The translations under genes and the position numbers were made by a program. Under the pieces are notes generated by a model, which was not told where the DNA came from, ran no database searches, and saw only the letters and a program-made list of their open reading frames with translations. DNA of 64,000 bases, taken from Agrobacterium tumefaciens (GTDB lineage Bacteria; Pseudomonadota; Alphaproteobacteria; Rhizobiales; Rhizobiaceae). Position 1 is the first letter of the stretch, and every line of letters starts with the position of its first letter. Of this stretch, positions 10,670 to 22,590 are shown one piece after another. The DNA lies in contig NZ_CP039888.1 of assembly GCF_005221325.1 (NCBI RefSeq), positions 1,364,001-1,428,000 on the forward strand, written 5' to 3'.

Positions 10670-10858
10670 GTGCCTGAAACTCCGGTAGCTTTGTCGTCGC
10701 CGTGCTGTTTACACGGGTCGAAAGCCAAACGAAAGCCTTTTTCAAGCCAACGAACAGAACGTTGTGACGCGGTTGCAAAGACAGGTGGCTTTGCCTAGGC
10801 TTGAGCCCAATGAAAGTATGATTACCTCAGCCCCCGCATTCTCCAAGAGGCCGTTTCC

Positions 10859-11560
10859 GTGACATCCCGCCCGCTCTCCCCGCTCGCCATTTTCGATCTC
10901 GACGGCACGCTCGTCGATACCGCCGCCGACCTGGTCTCCAGCCTCAACCACACCATCGCCGCAGCCGGGCTTGCCCCGGTTACCTATAACGACCTGACAC
11001 ATCTCGTCGGCCAGGGCGCGCGGGTGATGATCAAGCGTGCCTTCGCCTTGCGCGAGACGGAACTGCCGGAAGCCGAGATCGATCCCCTCTATGAGCGCTT
11101 CATCACCCATTACCGCGCAGAAATGCCCGGCGAAAGCCGCCCCTACCCCGGCATAGTCGAGACGCTTGACGCACTCTCGCAAGCCGGCATCACGCTTGCC
11201 GTCTGCACCAACAAGACCGAAATCCTCGCTTTGCCGCTGCTCGAAAAACTCGACCTTACCCGATATTTCGCCGCCATCACCTGCGGCGACACCTTCTCCT
11301 TCCGCAAGCCGGATGCGCGCCATATCCTCGGCACCATCGAAAAGGCCGGCGGCGACGTTCAGCGCTCCATCATGATCGGCGACAGCATCAACGACATTCT
11401 CGCGGCGAAGAACGCTGCCGTGCCGTCGATCGGGGTCACCTTCGGTTATTCGGATGTACCCATGGTGGAACTCGAGCCTGATGTCGTGATTGATGATTTC
11501 GCCGCGCTGACGCCGGCCCTGTTCGAGAAACTGGTTGCGAAGGGTGCTGCGGCGGCCTGA
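10859..11560 (+). CDS. gph: Phosphoglycolate phosphatase (HAD superfamily)
   Basis: 233 residues. Hydrolyses 2-phosphoglycolate produced by DNA repair or photorespiration-like reactions. Seen: HAD motif I IFDLDGTLVDT (residues 10-20), motif II in AVCTNKTE, motif III Lys in FRKPDAR, motif IV MIGDSINDI. Initiation is at GTG (10859) with AGAGG eight bases upstream; no in-frame ATG lies upstream. Family assignment is firm. Substrate is inferred from overall similarity to Gph rather than from a unique motif. Confidence 0.88.
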   Translation: MTSRPLSPLAIFDLDGTLVDTAADLVSSLNHTIAAAGLAPVTYNDLTHLVGQGARVMIKRAFALRETELPEAEIDPLYERFITHYRAEMPGESRPYPGIVETLDALSQAGITLAVCTNKTEILALPLLEKLDLTRYFAAITCGDTFSFRKPDARHILGTIEKAGGDVQRSIMIGDSINDILAAKNAAVPSIGVTFGYSDVPMVELEPDVVIDDFAALTPALFEKLVAKGAAAA

Positions 11561-11631
11561 AGCCGGACCAGACAAGGAAAGCGCGAGGGAGCGGCACTTT
11601 CGACGTCAATGAGGGCTTAACAACGTCTCTT

Positions 11632-11746
11632 CCGTCATGCCGGACCTGATCCGGCATCCAGCCACGGCGCGTCTGCGCCGTGAGGAGAGTCTTTTGCGAT
11701 CAGAGACTTGATCGCGCTGGACCCCGGATCTAGTCCGGGGTGACGG
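11632..11746. repeat. 115-bp palindromic intergenic repeat, family A copy 1 (RIME-like)
   Basis: Begins CCGTCATGCCGGACC and ends CCGGGGTGACGG. It holds successive hairpins: a terminal one, a CACGGCGCG/CGCCGTG one, a GCGATCA/TGATCGC one and a second terminal one. Copies 2 and 3 (40058-40172, and 47634-47748 in the opposite orientation) have exactly the same length. It sits between the convergent gph and L,D-transpeptidase genes. Resembles the rhizobial intergenic mosaic elements known as RIME. Confidence 0.9.
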
Positions 11747-11802
11747 GAGTGGGGATGTGGCCGTCACAGCAAACACTCCTGACAGACTTTGCCTTCAAAC
11801 TA

Positions 11803-11828
11803 AAAAAGCGCCGTCCCCGGCGCTTTTT
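11803..11828. terminator. Bidirectional rho-independent terminator
   Basis: 11-bp stem AAAAAGCGCCG/CGGCGCTTTTT with a 4-base loop, between the convergent gph and L,D-transpeptidase genes and 18 bases from the end of the latter. Confidence 0.88.
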
Positions 11829-11846
11829 GTCTCTATCTGATTTTGA

Positions 11847-13775
11847 TCAGATCGACGCGGCCCGCGCCTTTGTCGTCACGGCAAACGCCTTCTGCACATA
11901 GCTGTCGCGGTCATAGACATCGTCGAAGAACTGCACCTTGCCGTCCTTGTCCGGCCAAGCCGTAAAGTAAGCGACGTAGACAGGAACCTTCTCCGGCACC
12001 TGCACGGCGCGGTTCTTGCCGGAAGCGATCTGCTCGCCGACCTTGTCGACGCTGGTGCCGAGAACGGCTGCAGCCATCCGGCGCGGATCGACCAGACGGA
12101 TACAGCCATGGCTCAGCGCCCGCATGTCGCGGTTGAAGAAGCTCTTGGCCGGCGTGTCATGCATGTAGATCGCATGGGCGTTCGGGAACAGTATCTTCAG
12201 ATCGCCCAGCGCATTGTCGCTGCTCGGCGGCTGGCGCACGGAGACGGCGTTGGTCGAGCCGTACCAGTTGACGCTGGTGGAGGAGACGGCACGGCCGCCC
12301 ACCTGAACCTCGTAACCCAGACGGTCGAGATAGGACGGATCGCGGCGCAACTTCGGCAGCATTTCGTTGACGATGATCGACTGCGGCACGCCCCAATAGG
12401 GATTGAACTCGACGGTCTGGATTTCGTCCTGGAAGAAATAGGTCTGGTTCGCCTTAGAGCCGACCACCACCTTCATGCCGAACTGTTCCACGCCGTCATT
12501 GTGGTAATAGGCCATGAAAGCGGGCTGGTTGATGAAGACGTAACGCTGGCCGAGATCGGCCGGCAGCCAGCGGACCTGCTCCATGGCCACCTGCACCTTG
12601 GCGATCTTTGCATCGTTGCTTTCGCCGACCATGGCGCGCACGGTCGCACGGCCGATCACGCCATCGGGCTTCAGGCCGTTTTCGCTCTGGAACGCCTTCA
12701 CCAGATCGACGAGATCAGGCGTATAATCCGGCGTCTGCTGGTAACCGGAAATGATCGCCGCATGTTCGGCCTTGAAGGCCGGCGAAGCGCGATGTTCGAT
12801 GGCCTTGACCACATTGGCCATGTCTGCGCTGCTATTGCCGGGTTTCAGCACCAGATCGGCGGGGACGCGAACGGTGTGAGCTGCATCGCCCTCGCCGCGC
12901 AGGCGCGCAAGTTCCGCCTTCAGAGACAAATATTCGGCGCTCGATGGTTCACGGCTGCGCAGATAGGAGCCAACATCAGGGCTGAGGCCCGCTAGCTTCA
13001 GCACCGGCGCAAGGTTGACCGTCTTGCGCTTGAAATCATGGTATCCCGACAGCCGGTTCGGGTCGACACGGCCACGGATCGTGTCCTGCACATAGGCCAG
13101 AACCTTGGCCGACAGCGCCAGTTCGAACTGCAACTGCGCCCGCTGATAGGCATCGGAGGTCGATACGGAAGCCGTTTCAACCGGCGTGCCGGTCGCAGTC
13201 GTACCGGCAGCATTGCTGCTGATGCTGGCGGTCACATCCTTTGCCGGTGCGGAAATGCTGTAGTCGGCTGGATCGAGACCGCTTTCGCCGACCGTCTCGA
13301 AGAAGGCGATGACGGCGTTAGCGCGCTCGGTCAGCTCGCCGCCGGAAACCCACAGCGTCTTGCCGCCGGCGCCGTAATAGGCTTCCAGCGCCTTGGCGAT
13401 TTCAGGCGTGGCGCTGAACTTGAGGTTGGCAAGACCTTCGCCGAAATTCGCGGTGTTTACCGCACGGGCTGTATCCGCCTTATAATCGTAATAACGCGGT
13501 CCGGAAACGCGCGGCAGAGGCTCGGGATCGGAAGCATCTGCACTTTGTCCGGCGCTCGATCCGGAGCCGGATGGTGAGGTGACGATGCCGGCCGGCGGCA
13601 ATTCACCACGATCACGCGCGATCTTGCCCGGGCCGCCGCGCAGGAGGTCCATCAGGGTCACCGCGCCGGCACTGCCGGGAAGAGCGATGGAAACGGAAAG
13701 ACCGAGAGCCAGCACCAGCGCTGCCGATGTTTTTCCAGATGTGACTTGCAATTTGATCCTCGTAGCACCCAGCAC
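11847..13775 (-). CDS. Large L,D-transpeptidase (YkuD domain, LdtD/YcbB-like)
   Basis: 642 residues. Makes or edits 3-3 peptide cross-links in peptidoglycan, acting in the periplasm. Seen: an N-terminal hydrophobic signal segment (ALVLALGLSVSIALPGSAGA), a long scaffold region, a peptidoglycan-binding-type segment (about 350-385, VKAFQSENGLKPDGVIG), then the YkuD catalytic domain with YMHDTPAKSFF and the active-site SHGCIRLVDPRR (Cys at about residue 559). The architecture and size match the LdtD/YcbB branch. Start is uncertain: the frame opens at GTG 13775, but a TTG eight codons later is preceded by AGGA and also gives a signal peptide. A terminator follows the gene. Confidence 0.9.
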   Translation of the reverse strand: MLGATRIKLQVTSGKTSAALVLALGLSVSIALPGSAGAVTLMDLLRGGPGKIARDRGELPPAGIVTSPSGSGSSAGQSADASDPEPLPRVSGPRYYDYKADTARAVNTANFGEGLANLKFSATPEIAKALEAYYGAGGKTLWVSGGELTERANAVIAFFETVGESGLDPADYSISAPAKDVTASISSNAAGTTATGTPVETASVSTSDAYQRAQLQFELALSAKVLAYVQDTIRGRVDPNRLSGYHDFKRKTVNLAPVLKLAGLSPDVGSYLRSREPSSAEYLSLKAELARLRGEGDAAHTVRVPADLVLKPGNSSADMANVVKAIEHRASPAFKAEHAAIISGYQQTPDYTPDLVDLVKAFQSENGLKPDGVIGRATVRAMVGESNDAKIAKVQVAMEQVRWLPADLGQRYVFINQPAFMAYYHNDGVEQFGMKVVVGSKANQTYFFQDEIQTVEFNPYWGVPQSIIVNEMLPKLRRDPSYLDRLGYEVQVGGRAVSSTSVNWYGSTNAVSVRQPPSSDNALGDLKILFPNAHAIYMHDTPAKSFFNRDMRALSHGCIRLVDPRRMAAAVLGTSVDKVGEQIASGKNRAVQVPEKVPVYVAYFTAWPDKDGKVQFFDDVYDRDSYVQKAFAVTTKARAASI

Positions 13776-14215
13776 CGCCCGAAAACGGCGGGCATCAGTT
13801 TCATGCCTGTCTAGCCGATAGACGGCCCGTTGAAAAGAAAACGCCCAAAGCCCACAACCGTGCCGAAATGAACTTCATGATACAGCCAAAGCCATAAAAA
13901 CGTAATTTCCAGAATTGGCGAGAATGGTTAAATTTCTATTTATTTCATTCACTTTGCCGTTGTCCGGCACAGCCTTGGCGCACCGCGGAAAGCCCGGTTT
14001 TCAGGGCGTTTCAGGCCGTAGTAAAAATGACACGCCGCGGCGTTTTTCACCTTGCAACCCTCACAAGGTCGAAATGGCTTTAAGGTGGCCGGAAATATCT
14101 GCCTCCGCCGCATTGCAACGCTTTCAATGCCGGCGCGATGATTCTATATATCGGCCGCGCAAGGCGGGCGAAAGCGCCGTTTTGGCGGAGGAACACGAGT
14201 AAAAAGGCAAGATTG
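13776..14215. other. Intergenic region upstream of fumC
   Basis: 440 bases between divergent genes, so it should hold promoters for both. A 95-codon open frame on + (13915-14202) has a signal-peptide-like start but no ribosome binding site and a composition unlike a protein after residue 25; I do not call it. A small palindrome ACGCCGCGGCGT followed by five T lies at 14032-14047 and could end a short transcript. Nothing else recognised. Confidence 0.5.
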
Positions 14216-15607
14216 ATGACAGCCACACGGACGGAAACCGATACATTTGGACCCATTGAAGTTCAGGCCGATCGCTACTGGGGCGCGCAGGCGCAGCGCT
14301 CGCTCGGCAACTTCAAGATCGGCTGGGAAAAGCAGCCCGCCTCTGTCGTTCGTGCGCTCGGCATCGTCAAGCAGGCCGCTGCCCGTGCCAACATGGCGCT
14401 TGCCGGTCTCGACCCCAAGGTTGGAGATGTCATCATCGCCGCCGCACAGGAAGTCATCGACGGCAAGCTGACCGAGCATTTCCCGCTCGTCGTCTGGCAG
14501 ACCGGCTCCGGCACCCAGTCCAACATGAATGCCAATGAGGTGATTTCCAACCGCGCGATCGAAATGCTCGGCGGCGAGATGGGCACCAAGAAGCCCGTTC
14601 ACCCCAATGACCACGTCAATATGAGCCAGTCCTCGAACGACACCTACCCGACGGCGATGCACATCGCCTGCGTGGAAGAAATCGTTCACCACCTGCTGCC
14701 AGCCCTCAAGCACCTGCACAAGGCGCTGGAAGCCAAGGTCAAGCAGTTTGAGAAGATCATCAAGATCGGCCGCACCCACACCCAGGACGCGACACCGCTG
14801 ACGCTCGGCCAGGAATTCTCCGGCTACGCAGCGCAGGTCGCCTCAGCCATCGCCAATATCGAGACCACCCTGCCCGCGCTCTCCAAGCTCGCCCAAGGCG
14901 GCACGGCGGTCGGCACGGGCCTGAACGCCCCCATCGGTTTCGCTGAAAAGGTCGCCGAGGAAATCTCCAAAATCACCGGCCTTTCTTTCGTGACAGCGCC
15001 GAACAAGTTCGAAGCGCTCGCCTCGCATGATTCCATGGTCTTCTCCCATGGCGCGATCAATGCGGCGGCTGCGGCACTCTTCAAGATCGCCAACGACATC
15101 CGCTTCCTCGGCTCCGGCCCGCGCGCCGGCCTCGGCGAATTGTCGCTGCCGGAAAACGAGCCCGGCTCGTCGATCATGCCGGGTAAGGTCAACCCCACCC
15201 AGTCGGAAGCACTGACGCAGGTTTGCGCCCACATCTTCGGCAACAATGCAGCGCTCTCCTTTGCCGGTTCGCAGGGTCACTTCGAGCTCAACGTCTATAA
15301 CCCGATGATGGCCTACAACTTCCTGCAGTCCGTCCAGCTTCTGGGCGATGCCGCCGTCTCCTTCACCGACAATTGCGTCGTCGGCATCGAGGCCCGCGAA
15401 GACAATATCAGGAAGGGCGTCGAAAACTCGCTGATGCTGGTGACGGCGCTGAACGGCAAGCTCGGTTACGACATCTGCGCCAAGATCGCCAAGACTGCAC
15501 ACAAGAACGGCACGACGCTACGCGAAGAAACCGTCGGCGGCGGATACCTCACCAACGAAGAATTCGACCAGTATGTACGCCCGGAGAACATGATCGGGCC
15601 GAAGTAA
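14216..15607 (+). CDS. fumC: Class II fumarate hydratase
   Basis: 463 residues. Hydrates fumarate to L-malate in the TCA cycle; oxygen-stable homotetramer without an iron-sulfur cluster. Seen: [47 protein letters not shown] and the superfamily signature [15 protein letters not shown] (around residue 320). The frame is open 26 codons upstream, but the ATG at 14216 with AAGGCAAG before it gives the family N-terminus ([11 protein letters not shown]). A hairpin terminator follows 28 bases after the stop. Confidence 0.97.
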   Translation: MTATRTETDTFGPIEVQADRYWGAQAQRSLGNFKIGWEKQPASVVRALGIVKQAAARANMALAGLDPKVGDVIIAAAQEVIDGKLTEHFPLVVWQTGSGTQSNMNANEVISNRAIEMLGGEMGTKKPVHPNDHVNMSQSSNDTYPTAMHIACVEEIVHHLLPALKHLHKALEAKVKQFEKIIKIGRTHTQDATPLTLGQEFSGYAAQVASAIANIETTLPALSKLAQGGTAVGTGLNAPIGFAEKVAEEISKITGLSFVTAPNKFEALASHDSMVFSHGAINAAAAALFKIANDIRFLGSGPRAGLGELSLPENEPGSSIMPGKVNPTQSEALTQVCAHIFGNNAALSFAGSQGHFELNVYNPMMAYNFLQSVQLLGDAAVSFTDNCVVGIEAREDNIRKGVENSLMLVTALNGKLGYDICAKIAKTAHKNGTTLREETVGGGYLTNEEFDQYVRPENMIGPK

Positions 15608-15634
15608 CTGGTTTGGATTTTTGGTGGAATGCAG

Positions 15635-15657
15635 AACGGGCCTTCGGGCCCGTTTTT
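15635..15657 (+). terminator. Rho-independent terminator of fumC
   Basis: 7-bp GC-rich stem (15636-15642 with 15647-15653) closed by a stable TTCG tetraloop and followed by TTTTTC. Confidence 0.9.
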
Positions 15658-15721
15658 CGTTTGAACATAAATGGCCCACAAGACGTTATCGGAGCGGCAA
15701 CAGACCTCACCTCCCACGCAA

Positions 15722-15807
15722 CGTCATCCTCGGCCTTGTGCCGAGGATTTGCGAACGTATCGCCAATCGCAACGTAGCAGATGCTCGGGACAGGCCCGAG
15801 CATGACG
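15722..15807. repeat. 86-bp palindromic intergenic repeat, family B copy 1
   Basis: Starts CGTCATCCTCGGCC and ends GGCCCGAGCATGACG, with a hairpin at each end and a less conserved centre. Its reverse complement shares its first 31 bases exactly with the copy at 54506-54591, which has the same 86-bp length. It lies between the convergent fumC and pyrG genes. The ATGACG ends resemble those of family A. Confidence 0.85.
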
Positions 15808-15823
15808 ACGAGAGCGCATCAAC

Positions 15824-15850
15824 AAAAAAGGGCCGCAAAAGCGGCCCTCT
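15824..15850 (-). terminator. Rho-independent terminator of pyrG
   Basis: 8-bp stem (15829-15836 with 15841-15848), AAAA on the plus strand as loop, followed on the minus strand by a T-run. Confidence 0.85.
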
Positions 15851-15867
15851 TCATCTCATTCAAACCA

Positions 15868-17643
<1,776 letters not shown>

Positions 17644-17655
17644 TCAGAACCGGGC

Positions 17656-18117
17656 TTATTGACCGGTTGGAACTGCGTTCGGATCGGCGGGCTGCGCCGG
17701 GGCCGGAGCGGCCGTGCCGGAAGCGGCCGGAGCCGGTGTCGTCTGTGCCGGTGCGGCTGCACCACTATTGGTCGGGACGCCGTTTTCAGCCGGAGCCGGC
17801 GTTGCCGGCGTCGTCTGGGACGGGCCGAGCGTATCGAGAATGCCGTTACCCTGGCCCTGCGTGGCCGGAATACGGTTCAGGATGTCGGTCGGGCGCGATT
17901 CGTAACGGGTCAGTAGACCAAGGCCGAGCGACGTCAGGAAGAACAGCGCGGCAAGGATCGCCGTGGTGCGCGTCAGCGCATTGGCCGTTCCGCGCGCGGA
18001 CATGAAGCCCGAACCGCCGCCGATGCCGAGGCCGCCGCCTTCGGAACGCTGGATCAGGACCACGCCGACAAGCGCCAGCACGATCATGAGGTGAATAACA
18101 ATCAAAACGGTCTGCAT
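17656..18117 (-). CDS. secG: Protein translocase subunit SecG
   Basis: 153 residues. Auxiliary membrane subunit of the SecYEG export channel. Seen: two membrane segments (VLIVIHLMIVLALVGVVL and LAALFFLTSLGLGLL) separated by the family signature IQRSEGGGLGIGGGSG and the segment SARGTANALTRTTAILA. The C-terminal half is a long Ala/Pro/Thr-rich tail, as in other alphaproteobacterial SecG. An in-frame ATG at 18132 would add five residues (MEWIV); the ATG at 18117 is the usual family start. It sits 115 bases downstream of tpiA. Confidence 0.94.
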   Translation of the reverse strand: MQTVLIVIHLMIVLALVGVVLIQRSEGGGLGIGGGSGFMSARGTANALTRTTAILAALFFLTSLGLGLLTRYESRPTDILNRIPATQGQGNGILDTLGPSQTTPATPAPAENGVPTNSGAAAPAQTTPAPAASGTAAPAPAQPADPNAVPTGQ

Positions 18118-18232
18118 GACAATCCATTCCATGCCCCGCGCGGAGCACCATAAAGAAGGTTTTGCGGCTCTTTACATGAGGCGAAGGTTTATTCCAAGCC
18201 CCTTTCCCATCCCCGTGACAGGAAAGGTTGGA

Positions 18233-19003
18233 TCAAGCCGTAAGTTGCTCGTATGCCGCATAGATGGAAAGGAAGTCGGATGCTTTCAAGCTCGCGCCGC
18301 CAATCAGCGCGCCATCCACGTTCTCGACACCCATCAGTTCCAGCGCATTGGTGGGCTTTACCGAGCCGCCATAGAGGATGCGCATGGTCTTGCCGGCACC
18401 ACCGAAGCGCTTGACGAGCTCATCGCGCATGAAGGCATGGGCCTCGCGCACATCCTGCGTGGTCGGGGTAAGGCCAGTGCCGATGGCCCATACGGGTTCA
18501 TAGGCGATGACGGTATTTTCGGCCGTTGCCTCGTCCGGCAGGGAGCCGGCCAGCTGGCGCTTGAGAATATCGAGTGTTTGGCCCGCCTTTCGCTCATCCG
18601 CGGTCTCGCCGATGCAGACGATGGCAATGAGATCGGCCTGATGGGCGGCAACGGCCTTAGCGCGAACCAAGTGATCCGTTTCGGCATGGTCGGTGCGGCG
18701 CTCCGAATGGCCAACGATGACATGGGTGCCGAAGCAATCGGCGATCATCTCGGCGGAAATATCGCCGGTATGGGCGCCGGAGGCGTTCTGGTGGCAATCC
18801 TGCGCGCCGATCAGTAGCGGGCTGTCATCGCAAAGCGCCGTCGCCACGTAGAGCAATGTCGAGGGCGGGCAGATCAGCGCATCCACCTTCTCGGACAGCG
18901 CGCCCTTGACGCCCTCTGCCATGGCCTTGATCTGATCGAGCGAGGCACGCGTGCCGTTCATCTTCCAGTTTCCGGCAACAAGCGGTCGAACATTCGGCGT
19001 CAT
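18233..19003 (-). CDS. tpiA: Triose-phosphate isomerase
   Basis: 256 residues. Interconverts dihydroxyacetone phosphate and glyceraldehyde 3-phosphate. Seen: VAGNWKMNG (catalytic Lys), VIVGHSERR (catalytic His), [12 protein letters not shown] (catalytic Glu) and the phosphate-gripping ILYGGSVKP. The frame is open 16 codons further upstream, but the ATG at 19003 with GGGA before it fits the family. Followed by secG and pyrG on the same strand, a conserved rhizobial order. Confidence 0.97.
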   Translation of the reverse strand: MTPNVRPLVAGNWKMNGTRASLDQIKAMAEGVKGALSEKVDALICPPSTLLYVATALCDDSPLLIGAQDCHQNASGAHTGDISAEMIADCFGTHVIVGHSERRTDHAETDHLVRAKAVAAHQADLIAIVCIGETADERKAGQTLDILKRQLAGSLPDEATAENTVIAYEPVWAIGTGLTPTTQDVREAHAFMRDELVKRFGGAGKTMRILYGGSVKPTNALELMGVENVDGALIGGASLKASDFLSIYAAYEQLTA

Positions 19004-19215
19004 ACGTATCCCATTCCCTTTGTCTCTGGCCCGCCTTTGGCGGCACCCCATCCCTTCGGCCGCAAGCGGCCCTTAATCACGACAGAAGCCCTGCCGGAAA
19101 TCCCAGGATAGTTCTTTAACCGCAGCCGGCCGCAAATGGTACAAAAAAGCAGCCCAAGGGTTCAAAACAACGGTCAATTTCGCAAATTTCGCCGTCGCTG
19201 ACCCAAATAAAGGCC

Positions 19216-20097
19216 TCAGCGGCTCAAGATCCAGTTCAAAACCGCCCGCCAGTCGGTCATGCGCACCGGCGTACCGTGGCTGCCGGTCTCATAGCGCGTG
19301 AACCGCACCGGCTCCCCGGCCTTCAGCAGAGTGCGGAAGATCGTCGCCTGCTGATCGGCCGAATAGACCTTGTCGGCGCTGCCATGGGTGAACCAGACCG
19401 GCTTCTTGGCTTTGGCAAAGGCGCTTTTCGGAAAATCGGGATCGACCGCACCGCCGAGGATCGCCATGCCCTTGAGATTGGCGACGGCAGCCTTGTCACG
19501 GCTGATGCCGTAACAGATGAAACTTCCCATCGAGGCGCAGGTCAGCACGACAGGCTTGCCACCCGATTTTTTGGCCGCATCGGCAATCAGCGCCGCGACA
19601 TCGGCAACACCGTTTTCGTCAAAGGAGCGCACGCTTGGCGCATAATAAGTTCCGCCATTGGCAACAGCCAGATTTTTCAGCCGGTTGAAGTTGCCGCCGA
19701 ACGTATAGTCGTTCATGCCGAGCCGTCGGTCGCCGCCGCGCCCGTGGATGAAGATGACGGTGAAGGCCTGCCCGCTTGCCGGCCCGACGCGGCCCACCTC
19801 AAGCGCCCTGCCCTCGAGGGAGACAGTTTCCAACGCCTGCGCCTTCTTCGGCGTCATGTCGATATATTGCCGTTTCACCCGCCGCTCCGGCACCTCGTCA
19901 CGGCCGTTAATGTCGCGCATTTCCTGATAATCGATCACCTCGGATGCGCCGCCATCGCCGGTGGAAAGCACCGTCTGGCTGGAAAACAGCTCGTCCTTGA
20001 AGGGTCGCAGCGGCCCATCGGCAGCGGAAGCAGCGCCCGGCATCACCGCAACAGTCAGGCAGAAAAGAGTACAAAACGTGAAATGAGCTGTGGACAT
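19216..20097 (-). CDS. Secreted alpha/beta hydrolase
   Basis: 293 residues. Seen: signal peptide of about 25 residues (cleavage after AASA), oxyanion/HG motif VIFIHGRGGDRRLG, nucleophile elbow CASMGSF (Ser), acid in THGSADKVY (Asp) and catalytic His in TGSHGTPVR, all in the order expected for an alpha/beta hydrolase. The substrate is not indicated; a periplasmic esterase or lipase-like role is possible. It is transcribed divergently from parE across a 224-base gap. The ribosome binding site is weak. Confidence 0.8.
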   Translation of the reverse strand: MSTAHFTFCTLFCLTVAVMPGAASAADGPLRPFKDELFSSQTVLSTGDGGASEVIDYQEMRDINGRDEVPERRVKRQYIDMTPKKAQALETVSLEGRALEVGRVGPASGQAFTVIFIHGRGGDRRLGMNDYTFGGNFNRLKNLAVANGGTYYAPSVRSFDENGVADVAALIADAAKKSGGKPVVLTCASMGSFICYGISRDKAAVANLKGMAILGGAVDPDFPKSAFAKAKKPVWFTHGSADKVYSADQQATIFRTLLKAGEPVRFTRYETGSHGTPVRMTDWRAVLNWILSR

Positions 20098-20321
20098 GAC
20101 TTGGTTAACCGTTCATTCGTGGCTGCGAGACTTGCCATCGCAAGGCCGGCAGCGCAATCCTCCTGTTGCGAAACCCTGACACGACAGTGGCATAGGATGC
20201 GCCGCGCTTGCCCAGGCGGACCCTGTTCAATCAGACGGGAGCCGCATTTGGCGGTATATTGACGCTGATGGCATAATGATTCGCATGGCGAAATTCTGAC
20301 ACACGCTTTTGAACTTTGGAC

Positions 20322-22442
20322 ATGATGGACGACAGCAACGATCTCTTCTCCGGTCTTCCGGCGGCACAAAACAGCGATACGGACACGAACGAGGACGCGG
20401 GCAAACCCGTGAAGGCCCCGGCGACCGCAGCCGCGAATGTGAACGTGCAGCCGAAACCCGCAGCCGTTGCGGCCGTCACGCCGCCCGCCCCGCCCGCACC
20501 CGTGTCTCCTTCCGGTGACGATTACGGCGCCTCGTCGATCCGCGTGCTTGAGGGGCTTGAGCCCGTGCGCATGCGTCCCGGCATGTATATTGGCGGCACC
20601 GATGAAAAGGCCCTGCACCATCTCTTCGCCGAAGTCATCGACAACTCCATGGACGAGGCCGTCGCTGGCCACGCCAATTTCATCGAGGTCCATCTCGATG
20701 CCGAAGGTTTTCTGACTGTCACCGATAACGGCCGCGGCATTCCGGTGGAAAACCACCCGCAGGTTCCGGGCAAGTCGACGCTTGAAGTCATCATGACCAA
20801 GCTGCATGCCGGCGGCAAGTTCGACGGCAAGGCCTATGAGACGTCAGGCGGCCTGCACGGCGTCGGCGTGTCGGTGGTCAATGCGCTCTCCGACCTGCTG
20901 GAAGTGGAAGTCGCCCGTAACCGCAAGCTTTACCGCCAGCGCTTTTCGCGCGGCGCGCCGATCGGCGGACTTGAGGAACTGGGCGATGTGCATAACCGCC
21001 GCGGCACCCGCGTGCGTTTCCATCCCGATCCGCAGATCTTCGGTGATCATGCCAAGTTCGAACCGGCCCGCATCTTCCGCATGGCCCGCTCCAAGGCCTA
21101 TCTCTTCGGCGGCGTTGAAATCCGCTGGAGCTGCGATCCCGGCATGGTGCCGGCCGGTGGTGAAATCCCCGAAAAAGCCGTGTTCCATTTTCCGGGCGGC
21201 CTGAAGGATTACCTCGCCGCCACGCTCGGCAAGGAATTCACCGTCACCCGCGAAATCTTCTCGGGCCGCACCGAAAAGACCGGCGGTCACGGCGCACTGG
21301 AATGGGCTGTCACCTGGTATGGCGGCGACACGCAGATTCATTCCTATTGCAACACCATCCCGACCCCTGAAGGCGGCACGCATGAGGCCGGTTTCCGCAT
21401 CGCGCTCACCAAGGGCCTGAAGAACTATGCCGAGCTGACGCAGAACAAGCGCGCCAAGGAAATCACCACCGATGACGTGATGATTTCAGCGGCCGGCATG
21501 CTCTCGGTTTTCATTCGCGAGCCTGAATTCGTCGGCCAGACCAAGGACAAGCTCGCCACCGTCGAAGCCCAGCGCATCGTTGAAAACGCGCTGCGCGATC
21601 CCTTCGACCATTATCTTGCCGGCAATCCGGGTGAAGCGGACAAGCTGCTCGACTGGGTGATCGAGCGCGCCGAAGAGCGCCTGCGCCGCCGCAAGGAAAA
21701 GGAAGTCAACCGCAAGACGGCGGTGCGCAAATTGCGCCTGCCCGGCAAGCTGGCGGACTGCTCCCAGAACACGGCGGAAAATGCCGAGCTTTTCATCGTC
21801 GAGGGTGACTCGGCAGGCGGCTCGGCCAAGCAGGCGCGCAACCGCGCCAATCAGGCCATCCTGCCGCTGCGCGGCAAGATTTTGAACGTCGGCAGCGCCA
21901 GCCGCGAAAAACTTTCCGCCAACCAGCAGATCGCCGATCTCATCCAGGCGCTCGGCTGCGGCACACGCACGAAATACCGCGAAGAAGACCTGCGGTATGA
22001 GCGCATCATCATCATGACCGATGCCGATGTCGATGGCGCCCATATCGCCTCGCTGCTCATCACCTTCTTCTATCAGGAAATGCCGGAACTCATACGCGGC
22101 AACCACCTCTATCTGGCCGTGCCGCCGCTCTACGTCATCCGCCAGGGTGCCAAGAGCGCCTATGCCCGCGACGATGCCCACCGCGCCGAATTGATGGAAA
22201 CCATGTTCAAGGGCAAGAAGGTCGAAATCGGCCGCTTCAAAGGCCTCGGTGAAATGATGGCCGCGCAGTTGAAGGAAACCACCATGGATCCCGAAAAGCG
22301 CACCCTGCTGCGTGTCGAGATCGATGACGTGGACTTCGAAGGCACCCGCGAGGCTGTCGATAACCTGATGGGAACCAAGGCGGACGCCCGCTTCCGCTTC
22401 ATTCAGGAGCGCGCGGCCTTCGCCGATAATCTGGATATTTGA
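20322..22442 (+). CDS. parE: DNA topoisomerase IV subunit B
   Basis: 706 residues. ATPase subunit of topoisomerase IV, which unlinks replicated chromosomes with ParC. Seen: GHKL ATPase motifs (VIDNSMDEAV, VTDNGRGIPV, GLHGVGVSVVNAL), transducer domain, and the TOPRIM segment with EGDSAGGSAKQARN, PLRGKILNV and the metal-binding MTDADVDGAHI. The KQARN...PLRGKIL form points to ParE rather than GyrB (KQGRD...PLKGKIL). The first 75 residues are an Ala/Pro-rich low-complexity extension. Two adjacent ATGs (20322, 20325) are possible starts; upstream the frame opens at a TTG at 20316. Confidence 0.93.
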   Translation: MMDDSNDLFSGLPAAQNSDTDTNEDAGKPVKAPATAAANVNVQPKPAAVAAVTPPAPPAPVSPSGDDYGASSIRVLEGLEPVRMRPGMYIGGTDEKALHHLFAEVIDNSMDEAVAGHANFIEVHLDAEGFLTVTDNGRGIPVENHPQVPGKSTLEVIMTKLHAGGKFDGKAYETSGGLHGVGVSVVNALSDLLEVEVARNRKLYRQRFSRGAPIGGLEELGDVHNRRGTRVRFHPDPQIFGDHAKFEPARIFRMARSKAYLFGGVEIRWSCDPGMVPAGGEIPEKAVFHFPGGLKDYLAATLGKEFTVTREIFSGRTEKTGGHGALEWAVTWYGGDTQIHSYCNTIPTPEGGTHEAGFRIALTKGLKNYAELTQNKRAKEITTDDVMISAAGMLSVFIREPEFVGQTKDKLATVEAQRIVENALRDPFDHYLAGNPGEADKLLDWVIERAEERLRRRKEKEVNRKTAVRKLRLPGKLADCSQNTAENAELFIVEGDSAGGSAKQARNRANQAILPLRGKILNVGSASREKLSANQQIADLIQALGCGTRTKYREEDLRYERIIIMTDADVDGAHIASLLITFFYQEMPELIRGNHLYLAVPPLYVIRQGAKSAYARDDAHRAELMETMFKGKKVEIGRFKGLGEMMAAQLKETTMDPEKRTLLRVEIDDVDFEGTREAVDNLMGTKADARFRFIQERAAFADNLDI

Positions 22443-22590
22443 GGCAAGAAGCTGACCAATAGCCGAAGCCTCAAGTGAAATGTCGTGAGAAGGCAACACT
22501 AACGCCGGCGCCCCACTGTAGTGAACGCTTTATCCCCTCGCGCGTTTGCATCCCGCCTGATAATCTTCGGGCCGGGAGCGATAAAAACAA

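Noticed and set aside
11632..11746. Considered a CRISPR array because of repeated GATC-containing segments
   Set aside because: Segments are arms of hairpins in one element, not regularly spaced direct repeats with unique spacers.
13915..14202. 95-codon frame with signal-peptide-like start upstream of fumC
   Set aside because: No ribosome binding site, overlaps the fumC leader, and sequence after residue 25 looks random.
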